Positions 1-9,703 of a DNA stretch of 64,000 nucleotides are shown piece after piece. The translations under genes were made by a program, and so were the position numbers. The DNA is from an uncultured Blastocatellia bacterium (GTDB lineage: Bacteria > Acidobacteriota > Blastocatellia > Pyrinomonadales > Pyrinomonadaceae). Within the stretch, counting starts at the first letter, position 1. Every line of letters starts with the position of its first letter. The stretch is from assembly GCA_946480785.1 (NCBI GenBank), contig CAMLLD010000030.1:3828-67827 (forward strand). Direction: 5' to 3'. Under the pieces are notes generated by a model. That model was not told where the DNA came from. It did no database searches and saw only the letters and a program-made list of their open reading frames with translations.

Positions 1-316
1 TGTGATCGAACGGCGGACTGAACTCACCATTGCCTCGCGCGACTTCGGCCGACAGCATGCTCACGTCAAAACCAAGCGCGCGCAACAACGCTGCAAACAA
101 ACCATTCGCCTCATAGCAAAATCCGCCACGCCGCCGCTCCACGATCTTCGCAAACAGAGCTTGTTCATCGAGCACTATCGGCTCGCTCGCATGAATACTC
201 AGGTTCTCAAAAGGCACATGCAAAAGATGCGCGACTTGCAGTTTTCGCAGCGTCTCAGCGGAAACGTCGACGGGGCCGTCGTAGTCGATGCGTCTGAGAT
301 AAGTGTTGGGGTCCAT
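1..316 (-). CDS. arylamine N-acetyltransferase, 5' part only (runs off the window)
   Basis: The minus strand from the ATG at 314-316 stays open to the window edge and gives about 105 residues. They begin MDPNTYLRRIDYDG, followed by a VPFENLSIH segment and an RRGGFCYEANGLF segment. RGGFCYE with its cysteine is the catalytic Cys motif of arylamine N-acetyltransferases, which move acetyl from acetyl-CoA to arylamines and hydrazines in the cytoplasm. The catalytic His and Asp and the C-terminal domain lie outside the window. The start is supported by the usual position of the LxRIxYxGP segment close to the N-terminus. The family is divergent from the NHL gene on the other strand. Confidence 0.88.
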   Translation of the reverse strand, partial: MDPNTYLRRIDYDGPVDVSAETLRKLQVAHLLHVPFENLSIHASEPIVLDEQALFAKIVERRRGGFCYEANGLFAALLRALGFDVSMLSAEVARGNGEFSPPFDH

Positions 317-350
317 TTAAATTTTCACCGAACTCGGTCCAGCGCTTTGG

Positions 351-356
351 TATAGT
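351..356 (+). promoter_or_regulatory. -10-like hexamer TATAGT before the NHL gene
   Basis: TATAGT lies 11 bases before the ATG at 368 and is followed by a GC-rich discriminator. No convincing -35 box was seen. If used, the 5' untranslated leader would be only a few bases. Confidence 0.35.
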
Positions 357-367
357 GGGCTCCCATC

Positions 368-1534
368 ATGCCGCAAACGTTTGACTGTCCCAAGTGTGGT
401 GCGCCGGTGACGTTCGAGCCGTCCGCGGATTTTAGCAACGCGAGACGCACCGTGCGTTGCGATTACTGTCACAGCCAGTTGATGACGCCGGATGAACTCG
501 CTGGCCGACCTGCGCAAGTGATTCGGATTCAGTTCGGCGCTGACTCAGTTAGCAGGTTTCCGAAGTGGATCTGGCTTGTGCTCGCAATTCCGCTGCTCGG
601 TCTAATCGTCGGCGGTCTCGCCGCGGCGGGCGCGCTCGTGCCGGTGTTCTACACGGGGAGCCACACGGTCACGGTCAAGGAAGTAAACAATCCGCCGCGC
701 ACGAACCCGCCGCCCACGAAGACAAACAAGAACACGTTCGCCAATGTCTTGCTCAACTTCGGCAGCGAAGGAATCGGACCCGGAATGTTTAATGACGCGC
801 GCAGCATCGCCGTCGACGGCGCGGGACGAATCTACGTCGGCGAATACACTGGCGGGCGCATTCAAGTCTTCGACGGCGACGGCAAGTTCATCACGCAATG
901 GACCATCGGCGATCGCAAGACACTCCTGCGCGGTTTCGCAGCCGATCGCAAAGGAACGCTCTATCTCGTACACGGCGGAACGATCGAACGTTATCGAGGC
1001 GAAACGGGCGAGAAGCTCGGGCAAGTGAATTACGAACGCTCCGGCTTCGACGACGTGACGACTACGCCCGATGGCGGATTAGTAGCTGCATGGCAAAGCA
1101 ATCGAGACGACATAGTCGCCTTCGATCCGAATGGCAAATTGATCAGGACGATTCCCGCCGCGATCAGCAGCGCCAGCGGCGACTCAGAATTAGATACACG
1201 CGTGGCGGCTGACGGCGCAGGTAACATCTACGCCCTCGGCAGATTCAACAATGCGGTCTTCAAGTTCGCGCGCGATGGAAAGTTTGTAACGCGCTTCGGT
1301 GGTGACGGCGATCAAGCCGGCCAGTTTCGTGCGCCCTACTCGATTGCCGTCGATGGCTACGGCCGTGTCTACGTCGGCGACATGAAAGGCATCCAGGTCT
1401 TCGACACCAACGGACGCTATCTCAATCTTATCGACGTAAAAGGCGTTGCCTTCGGGATGGTCTTCAACGACAAGAACGACCTCTTCGTCGTCGCCCGCGA
1501 TCACGTCATGAAGTTCTCCGTCCCTGGGCAGTGA
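368..1534 (+). CDS. zinc-ribbon, membrane-anchored NHL-repeat protein
   Basis: A 388-residue protein. The N-terminus holds a zinc-ribbon with two Cys pairs (CPKC at residues 7-10 and CDYC at 31-34). A single hydrophobic segment follows at about residues 65-92 (WLVLAIPLLGLIVGG). After a Pro/Thr-rich linker, residues from about 125 to the end contain NHL/beta-propeller repeats of the form DGAGRIYVGEYTGGRIQVFD, repeated near VAADGAGNIYALG and AVDGYGRVYVGD. NHL propellers bind proteins or other ligands; the exact role is unknown. The topology suggests a cytoplasmic zinc-ribbon and an external propeller. It converges on the hybrid kinase with 8 bases between stop codons. Confidence 0.8.
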   Translation: MPQTFDCPKCGAPVTFEPSADFSNARRTVRCDYCHSQLMTPDELAGRPAQVIRIQFGADSVSRFPKWIWLVLAIPLLGLIVGGLAAAGALVPVFYTGSHTVTVKEVNNPPRTNPPPTKTNKNTFANVLLNFGSEGIGPGMFNDARSIAVDGAGRIYVGEYTGGRIQVFDGDGKFITQWTIGDRKTLLRGFAADRKGTLYLVHGGTIERYRGETGEKLGQVNYERSGFDDVTTTPDGGLVAAWQSNRDDIVAFDPNGKLIRTIPAAISSASGDSELDTRVAADGAGNIYALGRFNNAVFKFARDGKFVTRFGGDGDQAGQFRAPYSIAVDGYGRVYVGDMKGIQVFDTNGRYLNLIDVKGVAFGMVFNDKNDLFVVARDHVMKFSVPGQ

Positions 1535-1542
1535 GGATCGGG

Positions 1543-4500
1543 TTACGAAAGCTTCGTGCCGTTGCCGTCCTTACTTGTTGCGACGAGCTTCTCCAGGGCG
1601 TCGAAGTCGACGGGTTTGACGAGGTGGGCGTCGAAGCCTGCTTCGCGGCTGCGCCGCTTGTCTTCCGCCTGGCCCCAACCGGTCAAAGCAATGAGCATCA
1701 TGCCCTGACCCCAGGGCTGCCGGCGGATCGAACGTGCTGCTTCGTAGCCGTCGAGTTTCGGCATGCCGAGATCCAACAGAGCGAGGTCGGGTTGAAATTC
1801 CTGCGCCAGCTTCACGGCTTCGAGGCCATCGTGGGCCATCGCTACGTCGTGTCCTGAAAGGGTCAGCATCATCGCCATGCTCTCCGCCGAGTCGAAGTTA
1901 TCGTCAACCACGAGAATGCGGCGACGCGCCGGTAGTTGATCGCTCGCAGCGGATTCCTTCGCAACAGACGCTTGCGTTGTTTGCGGCAGCGCCGGCAAGC
2001 GAACGACAAATTCACTGCCCCGCCCCGTCCCTTCGCTACGCGCTTCAACACTGCCGCCGTGCATTTCGATGAGCCTTTGCACGAGCGTCAGACCAACACC
2101 CAGTCCGCTTTGAATCTGCTGTTCCGACGCGTCAAGCTGCACAAACATGCCGAAGATCTGCGAAAGCTTCCCGGGCTCGATGCCGATGCCGGTATCACTC
2201 ACTCTGATCGTTACCTCGTCACCCGTTCTCGTAGCGATGAGGGAAACACTGCCGCCGGACGCGCTGTACTTCGCGGCATTGTTGAGCAGGTTCGAAAAGA
2301 CCTGGGCCAACCGCACAGGGTCCGCATCGAGCAGCACCGGCTCTGACGGCAACGCGACCTTTAGCTCGCTTTTCGCCGCGTCCAACACCGGCCGACTCGT
2401 TTCCACCGCACTGCGCACGATCGATTCGAGCGCGACCTGTTCCTTGCGCAACTCGAGCCGGTTATGACTGATCCGCGAGACGTCCAGCAGATCGTCGACG
2501 AGCCGCACCATCTGTTCGATCTGGCGCTGCATGATCGTCGTGGCCCGTTCGAGCGTGGCGGGATTGCCGTTCGAAAGGCGAATGAGTTCGAGGCCGTTGC
2601 GAATCGGCGCGAGCGGATTGCGCAGCTCGTGCGCGAGCGTCGCCAGAAACTCGTCCTTGCGCTGATCCTGTTCGCGCAGTCGCTCGATCAAACGGAGTCG
2701 TTCGTAAGCGAGCGTCACGTAGTGTGAGATCGTTTCGAGAAACTCGAGCTCTTCGCGATCGAACGTGTCGCGACTGCGACTCGCAAAAGAAAGCGTTCCG
2801 AGCAACTGGCCACCGGCGATCAGCGGATTGCACGCGTAGGCACGCAGCCCAAATCCCTTCACTAGTTGGACCATGGGCTCAGCCGACTGCTGGATGTACG
2901 TCGCCACAATCGGTGCGCGTCTCAAGGCCACCGTTCCGCACACTGCCTGCCCAAATTCAAGCCGCGAGATCGAGCGCATCGTCTCGGGATCGATGCCGGC
3001 GCACGAAACCAACTCCAGCGCGTCACCGGTTTCGCTCACCATGAAATTGAAATAGACGTCGAGACTCAACGACTCACGTATCTTTAGAAACAGTTCGCTG
3101 AGCATCGAGTCGGGATCTTTGTTGGTGAGCAGCACGCCCGCGGCTTCCCACAGCACGGCGAGCCGTTTGTTCTGCCCGGCCAACGCCTGCTGGCTTTGCC
3201 GGCGAATGTTCAGCGTCTTCAGGTGCGCATCGACGGTGGCGAGAAGTTCGCGCGCACTAAAAGGCTTCACGATGTAGTCGTCGGCTGATGCTTCCAGCCC
3301 CTCGATTCGTGCTTCTTCACCAGCGCGGGCTGACAAAAGCACCACCGGCGTTTCGCGTGTCTGCGGGTTCGCGCGCACGCGACGCAGCAATTCAAACCCG
3401 TCAAGCACCGGCATCATCACGTCTGACAAAATCAGATCGGGAACGTTTTGCTCGATCGCGTTCCACGCCGCCTGCCCGTCGGCAACAGCGAGTATGTCGT
3501 AACGATCGGAGAGCATACGCGAGACATAGTCGCGCATGTCTGCGTTGTCATCAGCGAGGAGAATGTGAAAACGTTTTTCCCCGGCGTGCGGAGCAGGCGC
3601 TGCGGGCACGGAAGCATCAACCGCGGAATGCGGCAGCCAGCGCAATGCCTCACTCACAAACGGCGCCGCGCCCAAAGACGTCGACGTCATCGTGCGCGCA
3701 GCGTTGATGCGGTCCGGCGGCAGGTGATCCTTGCCGCGCGGCACACACACCGTGAACACACTGCCCTTTCCGAGTTCGCTCTCAACGTGCACCGCGCCGC
3801 CGTGCAGCTTCACGAGCTCGCGCACCAACGCCAAACCGATTCCCGAACCTTCCTGCGTTCTGCCGCGCGATACTTCAACCTGATGAAAACGCTCGAAAAC
3901 TTTCGGCAACTCTTCCGCGGCAATACCGACGCCCGTATCGCTCACCGTCAAGACCACGTGTTCCGTTGTCTTGCGCAACGAAACTTCGATCCGCCCCGAG
4001 AACGTGAACTTGAAGGCATTGGAAACGAGATTAAGAACGACCTTCTCCCACATGTCGGGATCGACGTAGACGGGTTCGTCCAAACTCGGACAATCGACCA
4101 CCAGCTCGATGCCCGCCCTCTCGCACGCCGAGCGAAAGTTGCTCGCGAGCTCGGCGGTCGTAGCGGCCAAATCAGCCGGCTCGAATGAAGCCTGCACGCG
4201 GCCGGCTTCGATCCGCGAGAAGTCGAGCAGAGTGTTGACGAGTTTTTGCAAGCGCAGACCGTTGCGATAAGCGATCTCGAGGTTCTCGCGTTGTGCTTGA
4301 GAAGCGCTCGAGCCGTCGAGTTCTCCCAACGCATCCGCCACTGGTCCAAGCATCAGCGTCAGCGGCGTGCGAAACTCGTGGCTCACGTTTGAAAAGAAAG
4401 CCGTCTTCGCGCGATCGAGTTCGGCGAGCGACTCCGCGCGGCGGCGTTCTTCTTCGTAAGCGCGCGCATTCGATACCGTGGTTGAGATCTGCGTTGTCAA

Positions 4501-5490
4501 CAACTCAAAGAAGCCGCGATACTGATCGTCCAAAGGCCGGCGTGGTGAAACTCCCGCCACGAGAAAGCCGATCGCGCGGTCCTGTCCCGAAGCGCCGATC
4601 GGCATCATCATCGCCGTGTGTACCGGCTCGGGCCACACACCCGTCACCAACTCACCGCAACGTTGGACCACGTCCGTGATCTCGAGCGCGCGATTTGTTT
4701 GCATGACGGCGCTGAACGGCCAGCACGCACTGTCAGCATCGGGATGAGAAACATTGACGCTCAGCGACGCCGCACGCGAGCCGGGCTCAAGACCAGAGAC
4801 GCCCGCCAGCGTTGCGTTCTTACCGGATTTGTCGAGCAGATAGATGAGAGCGAAAGCGATGTCGTGACGGTTCTGGGAAAGGATCTCCGCAACGCTGCGA
4901 CACGCATCCTCGACCGAGTTCGCCGCCGCGCTTGCAAACAATGAGAGATCGCGCAACGTTCGCAAACGTCGCTCGCTAACCACGCGCGCGGTCGACTCGC
5001 TGACGATACAAAAAAGACCGTCGACCTTTCCGCTCTCTCCCCGAATCGGATCGTAAGAAATGTCGAAGAAAGTCTCTTCCGGGAAACCAAACCGTTTCAT
5101 GTTGAACGGCCAATCGCTCGCCCAAAATGCTTCACCCGTCTGCAGCACACCTTCGAACAAACTTCTCAGTCCCGTGTCCCAAAGCTCGCTCCACACTTCG
5201 CGCACCGGTTGCCCTAATGCTTCCGGATGCTTCTGTCCCAACACGGGTCTGTACGCGTCGTTATAAAGCGTGATGAGATCGGGTCCCCAGAACATCGCAA
5301 TCTGCGCTTTCGACGGCAGCAGGATGCTCACGGCGCTGCGCAGACTTTGCGGCCACGACTCGATTGGTCCAAGTGGAGTGCTCGCCCAATCGTATCCGCG
5401 TATGAGTTGACCAAGCTCGCCGCCACCGGTGAGCCAGTCATGTGCTTGTGGACCGCTGCGCGCCGGGACGTAGGAAGATTCAGAGGGCAT
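1543..5490 (-). CDS. hybrid sensor histidine kinase with two kinase modules and two receivers
   Basis: About 1315 residues. Order: a PAS-like N-terminus (about 20-150), GAF (about 175-350), HisKA with [12 protein letters not shown], HATPase_c with an N-box and GSGIGLALV, a receiver ([13 protein letters not shown]), a second GAF, a second HisKA with [12 protein letters not shown], a second HATPase_c ending in [10 protein letters not shown], and a C-terminal receiver ([13 protein letters not shown]). Both phospho-accepting His and both receiver Asp residues are present, so a multistep phosphorelay within one polypeptide is possible. No transmembrane segment is visible, so it probably senses a cytoplasmic signal. 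The start is uncertain: a TTG at 5526 extends the frame by 12 residues without a clear ribosome site, so the ATG at 5490 is used. No partner regulator gene lies beside it. Confidence 0.87.
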   Translation of the reverse strand: MPSESSYVPARSGPQAHDWLTGGGELGQLIRGYDWASTPLGPIESWPQSLRSAVSILLPSKAQIAMFWGPDLITLYNDAYRPVLGQKHPEALGQPVREVWSELWDTGLRSLFEGVLQTGEAFWASDWPFNMKRFGFPEETFFDISYDPIRGESGKVDGLFCIVSESTARVVSERRLRTLRDLSLFASAAANSVEDACRSVAEILSQNRHDIAFALIYLLDKSGKNATLAGVSGLEPGSRAASLSVNVSHPDADSACWPFSAVMQTNRALEITDVVQRCGELVTGVWPEPVHTAMMMPIGASGQDRAIGFLVAGVSPRRPLDDQYRGFFELLTTQISTTVSNARAYEEERRRAESLAELDRAKTAFFSNVSHEFRTPLTLMLGPVADALGELDGSSASQAQRENLEIAYRNGLRLQKLVNTLLDFSRIEAGRVQASFEPADLAATTAELASNFRSACERAGIELVVDCPSLDEPVYVDPDMWEKVVLNLVSNAFKFTFSGRIEVSLRKTTEHVVLTVSDTGVGIAAEELPKVFERFHQVEVSRGRTQEGSGIGLALVRELVKLHGGAVHVESELGKGSVFTVCVPRGKDHLPPDRINAARTMTSTSLGAAPFVSEALRWLPHSAVDASVPAAPAPHAGEKRFHILLADDNADMRDYVSRMLSDRYDILAVADGQAAWNAIEQNVPDLILSDVMMPVLDGFELLRRVRANPQTRETPVVLLSARAGEEARIEGLEASADDYIVKPFSARELLATVDAHLKTLNIRRQSQQALAGQNKRLAVLWEAAGVLLTNKDPDSMLSELFLKIRESLSLDVYFNFMVSETGDALELVSCAGIDPETMRSISRLEFGQAVCGTVALRRAPIVATYIQQSAEPMVQLVKGFGLRAYACNPLIAGGQLLGTLSFASRSRDTFDREELEFLETISHYVTLAYERLRLIERLREQDQRKDEFLATLAHELRNPLAPIRNGLELIRLSNGNPATLERATTIMQRQIEQMVRLVDDLLDVSRISHNRLELRKEQVALESIVRSAVETSRPVLDAAKSELKVALPSEPVLLDADPVRLAQVFSNLLNNAAKYSASGGSVSLIATRTGDEVTIRVSDTGIGIEPGKLSQIFGMFVQLDASEQQIQSGLGVGLTLVQRLIEMHGGSVEARSEGTGRGSEFVVRLPALPQTTQASVAKESAASDQLPARRRILVVDDNFDSAESMAMMLTLSGHDVAMAHDGLEAVKLAQEFQPDLALLDLGMPKLDGYEAARSIRRQPWGQGMMLIALTGWGQAEDKRRSREAGFDAHLVKPVDFDALEKLVATSKDGNGTKLS

Positions 5491-5800
5491 CGACACAGTT
5501 CGACCTGAATTGGCAAGGGGGAACAAACGGGGGAAGCGGGAGCGGGGTCATTCTACAACAACTCTCCGCGGTAACAAGCAATGAACTAAAACAGTCGCGG
5601 AAACCCCGGCCTGCGCGCCTGAAACAAAATCAGCGTAGCCGTGTAAATCGCGCGGCTACGCTGATGTTTGGCAGGGCACTTGAAGAGTGCGTTGTTTGAT
5701 GCTGTTTCGGTGTTTGCGTTACTTGAGCCTCGCGCAACATCAACTGTTCGAGCGTCGCGAGGCGTTTGACTATACTTAACCTGCTCGCTGTTTAAGTATT
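5491..5800. other. intergenic region between divergent genes with a 13-bp perfect hairpin
   Basis: No gene is seen here. It holds a perfect 13-base inverted repeat, ATCAGCGTAGCCG at 5629-5641 and its complement at 5653-5665, with an 11-base loop. A T-run is lacking on both sides, so it looks more like a repeat palindrome or regulatory hairpin than an intrinsic terminator. The stretch must also contain the promoters of the kinase and of the gene at 5801. Confidence 0.6.
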
Positions 5801-6448
5801 ATGAATAGGCAGATTTTTATGAGATACGTGAGTACTTTACTCATCATCTACATCGCCTGTGTTTGCGGAGTCCAGGCGCAGAGAAATCCTGACCACGGAA
5901 CAATTTTGATGGATGCGGGTGGGGACAGGCAGCATGCTGACCTGGAACTAACGACCAGCATTATTGATCAACGCTATTGCAGCGACGGCGGTTTGATTTT
6001 CACGCTCAGGTACGATTTCCACAACAAAAACGGAGAGACGATACTCCTGGACAAAAGGAGTTCGATTGTTCCCGGTTATGATATCAGCCGCAATGCCCGG
6101 CTCGCGGCAGCCGGAAAGCACAAAGTGTCTGTAGAGTACCTGCTCGGAATCGATGGCAAGTTGCTAACTCTCGACCCAAATCCGGATATTTCTCAGTTCG
6201 TGACCTTGAAAGCTGGCGAGTCATATTCTGCTGAGCATGAATTTCGCATCCTTGGCACTGACGAGAAACTAAAACCAGGCGGCTATGTGCTGCAATTTTC
6301 TGTCGTAACTTGGCATTATCAGGCAGCGTCCAATATTGCCTGGCGCGAAAAGTGGCGTGATAAGGGTTACCTGTGGACTAATTTTATCCGGTCGCAACCG
6401 ATGCCCTTTGTCATAGACAAGCATCCTGAGTTCGTTCAGTGTCGTTGA
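5801..6448 (+). CDS. secreted protein of unknown function
   Basis: A 215-residue protein with an N-terminal signal peptide (hydrophobic core STLLIIYIACVCGV, cleavage expected after VQA). The mature part is beta-rich and contains TLRYDFHNKNGETILL, which could be an immunoglobulin-like or NEAT-like sandwich, but I do not recognise the family. The base composition is lower in GC than the flanking genes. It probably starts at the ATG at 5801; an alternative ATG at 5819 would give a shorter signal peptide. It is flanked by a convergent DinB-like gene. Confidence 0.65.
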   Translation: MNRQIFMRYVSTLLIIYIACVCGVQAQRNPDHGTILMDAGGDRQHADLELTTSIIDQRYCSDGGLIFTLRYDFHNKNGETILLDKRSSIVPGYDISRNARLAAAGKHKVSVEYLLGIDGKLLTLDPNPDISQFVTLKAGESYSAEHEFRILGTDEKLKPGGYVLQFSVVTWHYQAASNIAWREKWRDKGYLWTNFIRSQPMPFVIDKHPEFVQCR

Positions 6449-6461
6449 CCGCCAGTTATGT

Positions 6462-6494
6462 CTTGCCAGTTCTTATCTGGCCCCAAGTTTTATT
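6462..6494 (+). terminator. putative intrinsic terminator after the secreted protein
   Basis: A short stem GCCAG/CTGGC (6465-6469 and 6477-6481), extendable by CTTG/CAAG, precedes the T-rich stretch TTTTATTT. It lies between convergent genes and overlaps the last codons of the DinB-like gene. Confidence 0.4.
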
Positions 6495-7059
6495 TCCTGC
6501 TCGCGGCGGCTACGCTTCTGGTCGGATCGGCGCCCTCCCAACGCACGTCGGCGGTTGGGCCATAAACTGAGGGCACGGTCTTATCGAGCAGGCGGAGGTA
6601 GACTCCCAACTGCGCGCGATGATGCGCGGTGTGCAAAACGCGCCGCCAGAAGATCCAGATCCTTTCGCGTTCCACGTCAAAGAACGGAACGACCGTGAGC
6701 CACCACTCTTCATCCTGCGCGGCGAGGAAGGGCAAACGTTTGCGCGAGAGCTCGACCATGCGCGCCGCGTAACTTTGCGGCGCGCGATCAGCAGGCAGCA
6801 CTTCATTCGCCGGCACTTCCGGCAAGCCGAGAAACTCGCCGAAGAAGCGGCGTTCCGACAAAAGCTCGTGCTCCATGATCTCGCCCACGCTGCTCGAACG
6901 CGGATGTGGCTTGAAAGCGAGATCGTCTTTCGTGAATTCAAGCCACACGGAATTGAGCTTGTTTACTTCACTCGCGTACGTTTTCACAAGGTGTTGGAAC
7001 GTGCGCGTTGAAGCTGCGGGAACGTCCGCGTCGTTGATAACGCTGTCTTCGTATTGCAT
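6490..7059 (-). CDS. DinB superfamily protein
   Basis: A 189-residue helical-bundle protein. The metal-binding His pattern of the DinB/YfiT family is present: a His in EIMEHELLSE (about residue 64) and two in HTAHHRAQLGVYLR near residue 145. Members include metal-dependent thiol transferases and many proteins without a known function, so no reaction is assigned. The ATG at 7059 lies 3 bases after the stop of the porin gene on the same strand, so the two are probably co-transcribed. Confidence 0.8.
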   Translation of the reverse strand: MQYEDSVINDADVPAASTRTFQHLVKTYASEVNKLNSVWLEFTKDDLAFKPHPRSSSVGEIMEHELLSERRFFGEFLGLPEVPANEVLPADRAPQSYAARMVELSRKRLPFLAAQDEEWWLTVVPFFDVERERIWIFWRRVLHTAHHRAQLGVYLRLLDKTVPSVYGPTADVRWEGADPTRSVAAASRK

Positions 7060-7062
7060 GAC

Positions 7063-8847
7063 TCAGAAAGTAAAGATCGCCGCAAACTCCGAACGAATGT
7101 TGTGCGTGGTGAAACTCGGGATGCCGCGAAACAGCGGCAATGGACCAGTGCGGAAGTCGGCGCGCGTGCGGTAGTAACCCTCTTCGTAAGCAAACGTCAC
7201 CCACTGGTTCCACTTGTATTGAATGTTTCCCGAGAAGAGATCGCTGCGAGCGCCGCGTCCGCCAAAGCGGCGCGCGTCGCGCGCGAGCGCTTCATCGCTG
7301 CCGTAATAAAGGTACGCGGTCCAACCGGCGTTGCGTCCCTTCGGATTCGCGTCGAAGATGCGCGATAACGGGAAGCCGAGTTGCACAAAACCTCCGCGCG
7401 CTCGCACAGGCCGTTGCGGCGCAACCACCGGAACGCCGTTCTCAAGCCCGAACACAACTGTCGACGCGCCATCGATCGAAGTCGCAGAGGCGGTATTCGT
7501 GAGTCCGAACGTGTCGTTGAAGTTTGAAAGCAATTGTCCGGCGAGATAGAAACGCAGATCGTCACCGCCGTAATACTTCCCGACGAGAGTCACAAAACGC
7601 GTCGGCAACTGAAACTCGGCTGAGTAGCCATTGCTATTACTACTAACTTCCGCGCCACTCGGAAATGCGGCCTTGAATGCTGCAGGAACGCCGGCGGCCG
7701 TGACGATCGCTGTCCGCCGCGCGTGTTCGAAGCTGAAGATCAACTGCGCCGGAACGACGTTCGGCGACTTATCGAGCTGCCATTGCAGCACCGCGCGACC
7801 TTGCACACCGGGCTGCTGTGAGTCCGCTCCCTGTCTTTCCCCAAATGCCAATTGATTGGCAACATCTGTCGGTAGATCTCCAAACGCCGGCAACACGATC
7901 GCGATCTCCGGCTGGAATTGAACGAAGGCCCCGAACTTGTGATTGAGACCAAACTTGGCTTGCGGAATGCGCGTGTAAGCAGCGCCGTAACCAATGCCGC
8001 CGAAGTTTGTGTTTTCGATCATGTTCGGCAGTGTCGAGGAAACGAACGGCGACCAGTCCTGGCCAAAGAGAGCAAAGACGCTGTCGCGATCGCCGAAGCG
8101 CCGATCGATCCTGACCCAGGCCAGACGCAAAGACGGCTGACTCGAGCGTATCGAAGTGATGTTGCGGTTGTTGACGCGCGTGAAGTCGCCTTCGAAATCA
8201 AACTCGATCTTGCCGGTGATCGTTGTCCTCGGCGCCGGATCTATCCATTCGAAGTTTGCGCCGAGCCGCAGTCCGCGCGCGCGCACGTGAAACTCGGGCG
8301 AATTGTTTGGACCAGTGTCCTGGGCCAGCAGCGGCAAAGGAAAATCATTGCCCTGCGGTGACGAGGAGTCGTGAATGACGCTGGTTTTGAAAAAGCCGTA
8401 AGGCTTGATGCGCGCGCCGCTGCCTAACTTGATGTCAGGGATGAGTCCTTCGCGTTTGGGAACATCGATTCCTTCTAGTCGCACCGGCGCGACCGCGGCG
8501 ATGACGGGAACGGGTGTCGCTTGTGGCTCGGGCGTCACGGGCGGCGGAGTTGTTTTGTAGTCCGCTGTGGTGATCGTTACCGGTGATGACGCGGGTGTCG
8601 CATGAAGTGCTGCGAAATCCGCGGCCGAGATCACTCCTTTATCGCGCAGCAACACCGCGAGTCGATCTCGCTGTTCCGCGAGTGAGGCATTGGCGGCGAT
8701 CGCACGTGCTTCCGCTTCGGTCAGGATGCCCTTCGCCTGAAGCACCTGGACGAGAGGATCGGTCGTGTTATTGGATTGGGGGAAAACAGCTAACGCACTG
8801 CCCAGGCAAATAGTCACAAGTAAAGTAAGGCGTAGATAGGTACGCAT
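7063..8847 (-). CDS. outer-membrane porin
   Basis: A 594-residue protein with a signal peptide (LRLTLLVTICLGSALAVF). The mature N-terminus has two short helical segments of the type VLQAKGILTEAEARAI and LLRDKGVISAADFAAL, as in acidobacterial and DcaP-like porins. From about residue 150 onward there are alternating amphipathic beta strands with aromatic girdles, ending in a C-terminal phenylalanine (AAIFTF), typical of outer-membrane barrels. It probably lets small anions or solutes across the outer membrane. It lies downstream of fdoI in the same direction, separated by the hairpin element at 8874-8943, so a link with formate uptake is possible but unproven. Confidence 0.8.
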   Translation of the reverse strand: MRTYLRLTLLVTICLGSALAVFPQSNNTTDPLVQVLQAKGILTEAEARAIAANASLAEQRDRLAVLLRDKGVISAADFAALHATPASSPVTITTADYKTTPPPVTPEPQATPVPVIAAVAPVRLEGIDVPKREGLIPDIKLGSGARIKPYGFFKTSVIHDSSSPQGNDFPLPLLAQDTGPNNSPEFHVRARGLRLGANFEWIDPAPRTTITGKIEFDFEGDFTRVNNRNITSIRSSQPSLRLAWVRIDRRFGDRDSVFALFGQDWSPFVSSTLPNMIENTNFGGIGYGAAYTRIPQAKFGLNHKFGAFVQFQPEIAIVLPAFGDLPTDVANQLAFGERQGADSQQPGVQGRAVLQWQLDKSPNVVPAQLIFSFEHARRTAIVTAAGVPAAFKAAFPSGAEVSSNSNGYSAEFQLPTRFVTLVGKYYGGDDLRFYLAGQLLSNFNDTFGLTNTASATSIDGASTVVFGLENGVPVVAPQRPVRARGGFVQLGFPLSRIFDANPKGRNAGWTAYLYYGSDEALARDARRFGGRGARSDLFSGNIQYKWNQWVTFAYEEGYYRTRADFRTGPLPLFRGIPSFTTHNIRSEFAAIFTF

Positions 8848-8873
8848 GATCAGACCCTCCCTAAACTGACAAG

Positions 8874-8943
8874 CCTCCCTGGAGTGCGGTGCCTTAGCAC
8901 CGCTTTGGCCAAAGCGCCGACAAGTCGGCGCACTCCAGGGAGG
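8874..8943. repeat. 70-bp compound palindrome: 14-bp ends around three nested hairpins
   Basis: Perfect 14-base inverted ends (CCTCCCTGGAGTGC at 8874-8887 and its complement at 8930-8943) enclose three further perfect hairpins: GCGGTGC/GCACCGC with a 4-base loop (8886-8903), the 16-base palindrome CGCTTTGGCCAAAGCG (8901-8916), and CGCCGAC/GTCGGCG with a 2-base loop (8915-8930). Almost every base is paired in a three-leaf fold. There is no ORF and no T-run. It sits between fdoI and the porin gene and looks like a dispersed intergenic repeat. Confidence 0.8.
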
Positions 8944-8965
8944 AAATCCTTGCGCCTTTTCGCGG

Positions 8966-9703
8966 CTAACGCTCTTCTTGTTGTCGTTTTTCGTCTTCGT
9001 AAGCTTCGCGCGGATCGCGCCCCGTCACGTCGCGATACCACGCGGGATGATGAGTCCAGGCCCAACTCTCCGTCACTGTGCCATCGACCATCGAGTTGAA
9101 CGTGCCCGGCTGCTGCGCCGTGCCTTCATAAACGTGAATGATGAAACCGGCCAACATCACGAGCGCGGCGATGTCGTGAATCACGTAGCTCGCCGCCACG
9201 ACCCAACGCGGCGACAGATTGTCAAACCACATCAACACGCCCGTGATCAAAAACAATATGCCGCAGACAACGATCGCCCAGAAGTAAAGCTTCTGCCCGC
9301 CGTTGAAAAAACCGACGTCTTCAGCTTCGAGCTTTTCTTCGTTAGTAGCGTATGCGCGAACCCGCTTCATCCAACGCCGGTCCGCCTCTCCCCAGGCCAT
9401 CGGCCCGACCCAGTTGAGGAATTGAAAGAAGAAGGCCACTTCAAAAACCAACCCAAACCACGGATGCAGCGCGCGCGTTCTTGGACCACCACCGAAGAGT
9501 GGCGCGATCCAGTGAAACAGCCACGGCGAGTAGATCGCGAAGCCCGTCAGCAGCGAGAGAACGAAGAAGATGGCGACCGTCCAATGCAGGAAACGCGTGT
9601 AAGCCGGATGCCGCAGCAATTCGCCGCGATAGACGCGGGTTCTTCCGTAGCGCGCAAATTCACGATGCGCACTCTCGTCGAGTTCTTTTGCTGACGTGGT
9701 CAC
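8966..9703 (-). CDS. fdoI: formate dehydrogenase cytochrome b556 (gamma) subunit
   Basis: A 245-residue inner-membrane di-heme subunit that takes electrons from FdoH and passes them to quinone. Four hydrophobic helices are visible, with haem-ligand candidates in RFLHWTVAIFF, HPWFGLVFE and HDIAALVMLAGFIIHVYEGT. The start chosen is a GTG at 9703, with AAAGGAG 5 bases before it; the open frame continues upstream but overlaps fdoH. The GTG overlaps the fdoH stop (GTGA), indicating translational coupling. The C-terminal tail after the last helix is charged (DEKRQQEER). Confidence 0.9.
   Translation of the reverse strand: MTTSAKELDESAHREFARYGRTRVYRGELLRHPAYTRFLHWTVAIFFVLSLLTGFAIYSPWLFHWIAPLFGGGPRTRALHPWFGLVFEVAFFFQFLNWVGPMAWGEADRRWMKRVRAYATNEEKLEAEDVGFFNGGQKLYFWAIVVCGILFLITGVLMWFDNLSPRWVVAASYVIHDIAALVMLAGFIIHVYEGTAQQPGTFNSMVDGTVTESWAWTHHPAWYRDVTGRDPREAYEDEKRQQEER

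Noticed and set aside
8848..8965. Hairpin element considered as a terminator of fdoI
   Set aside because: No T-run follows any of the stems on either strand and the structure is much more complex than a terminator.
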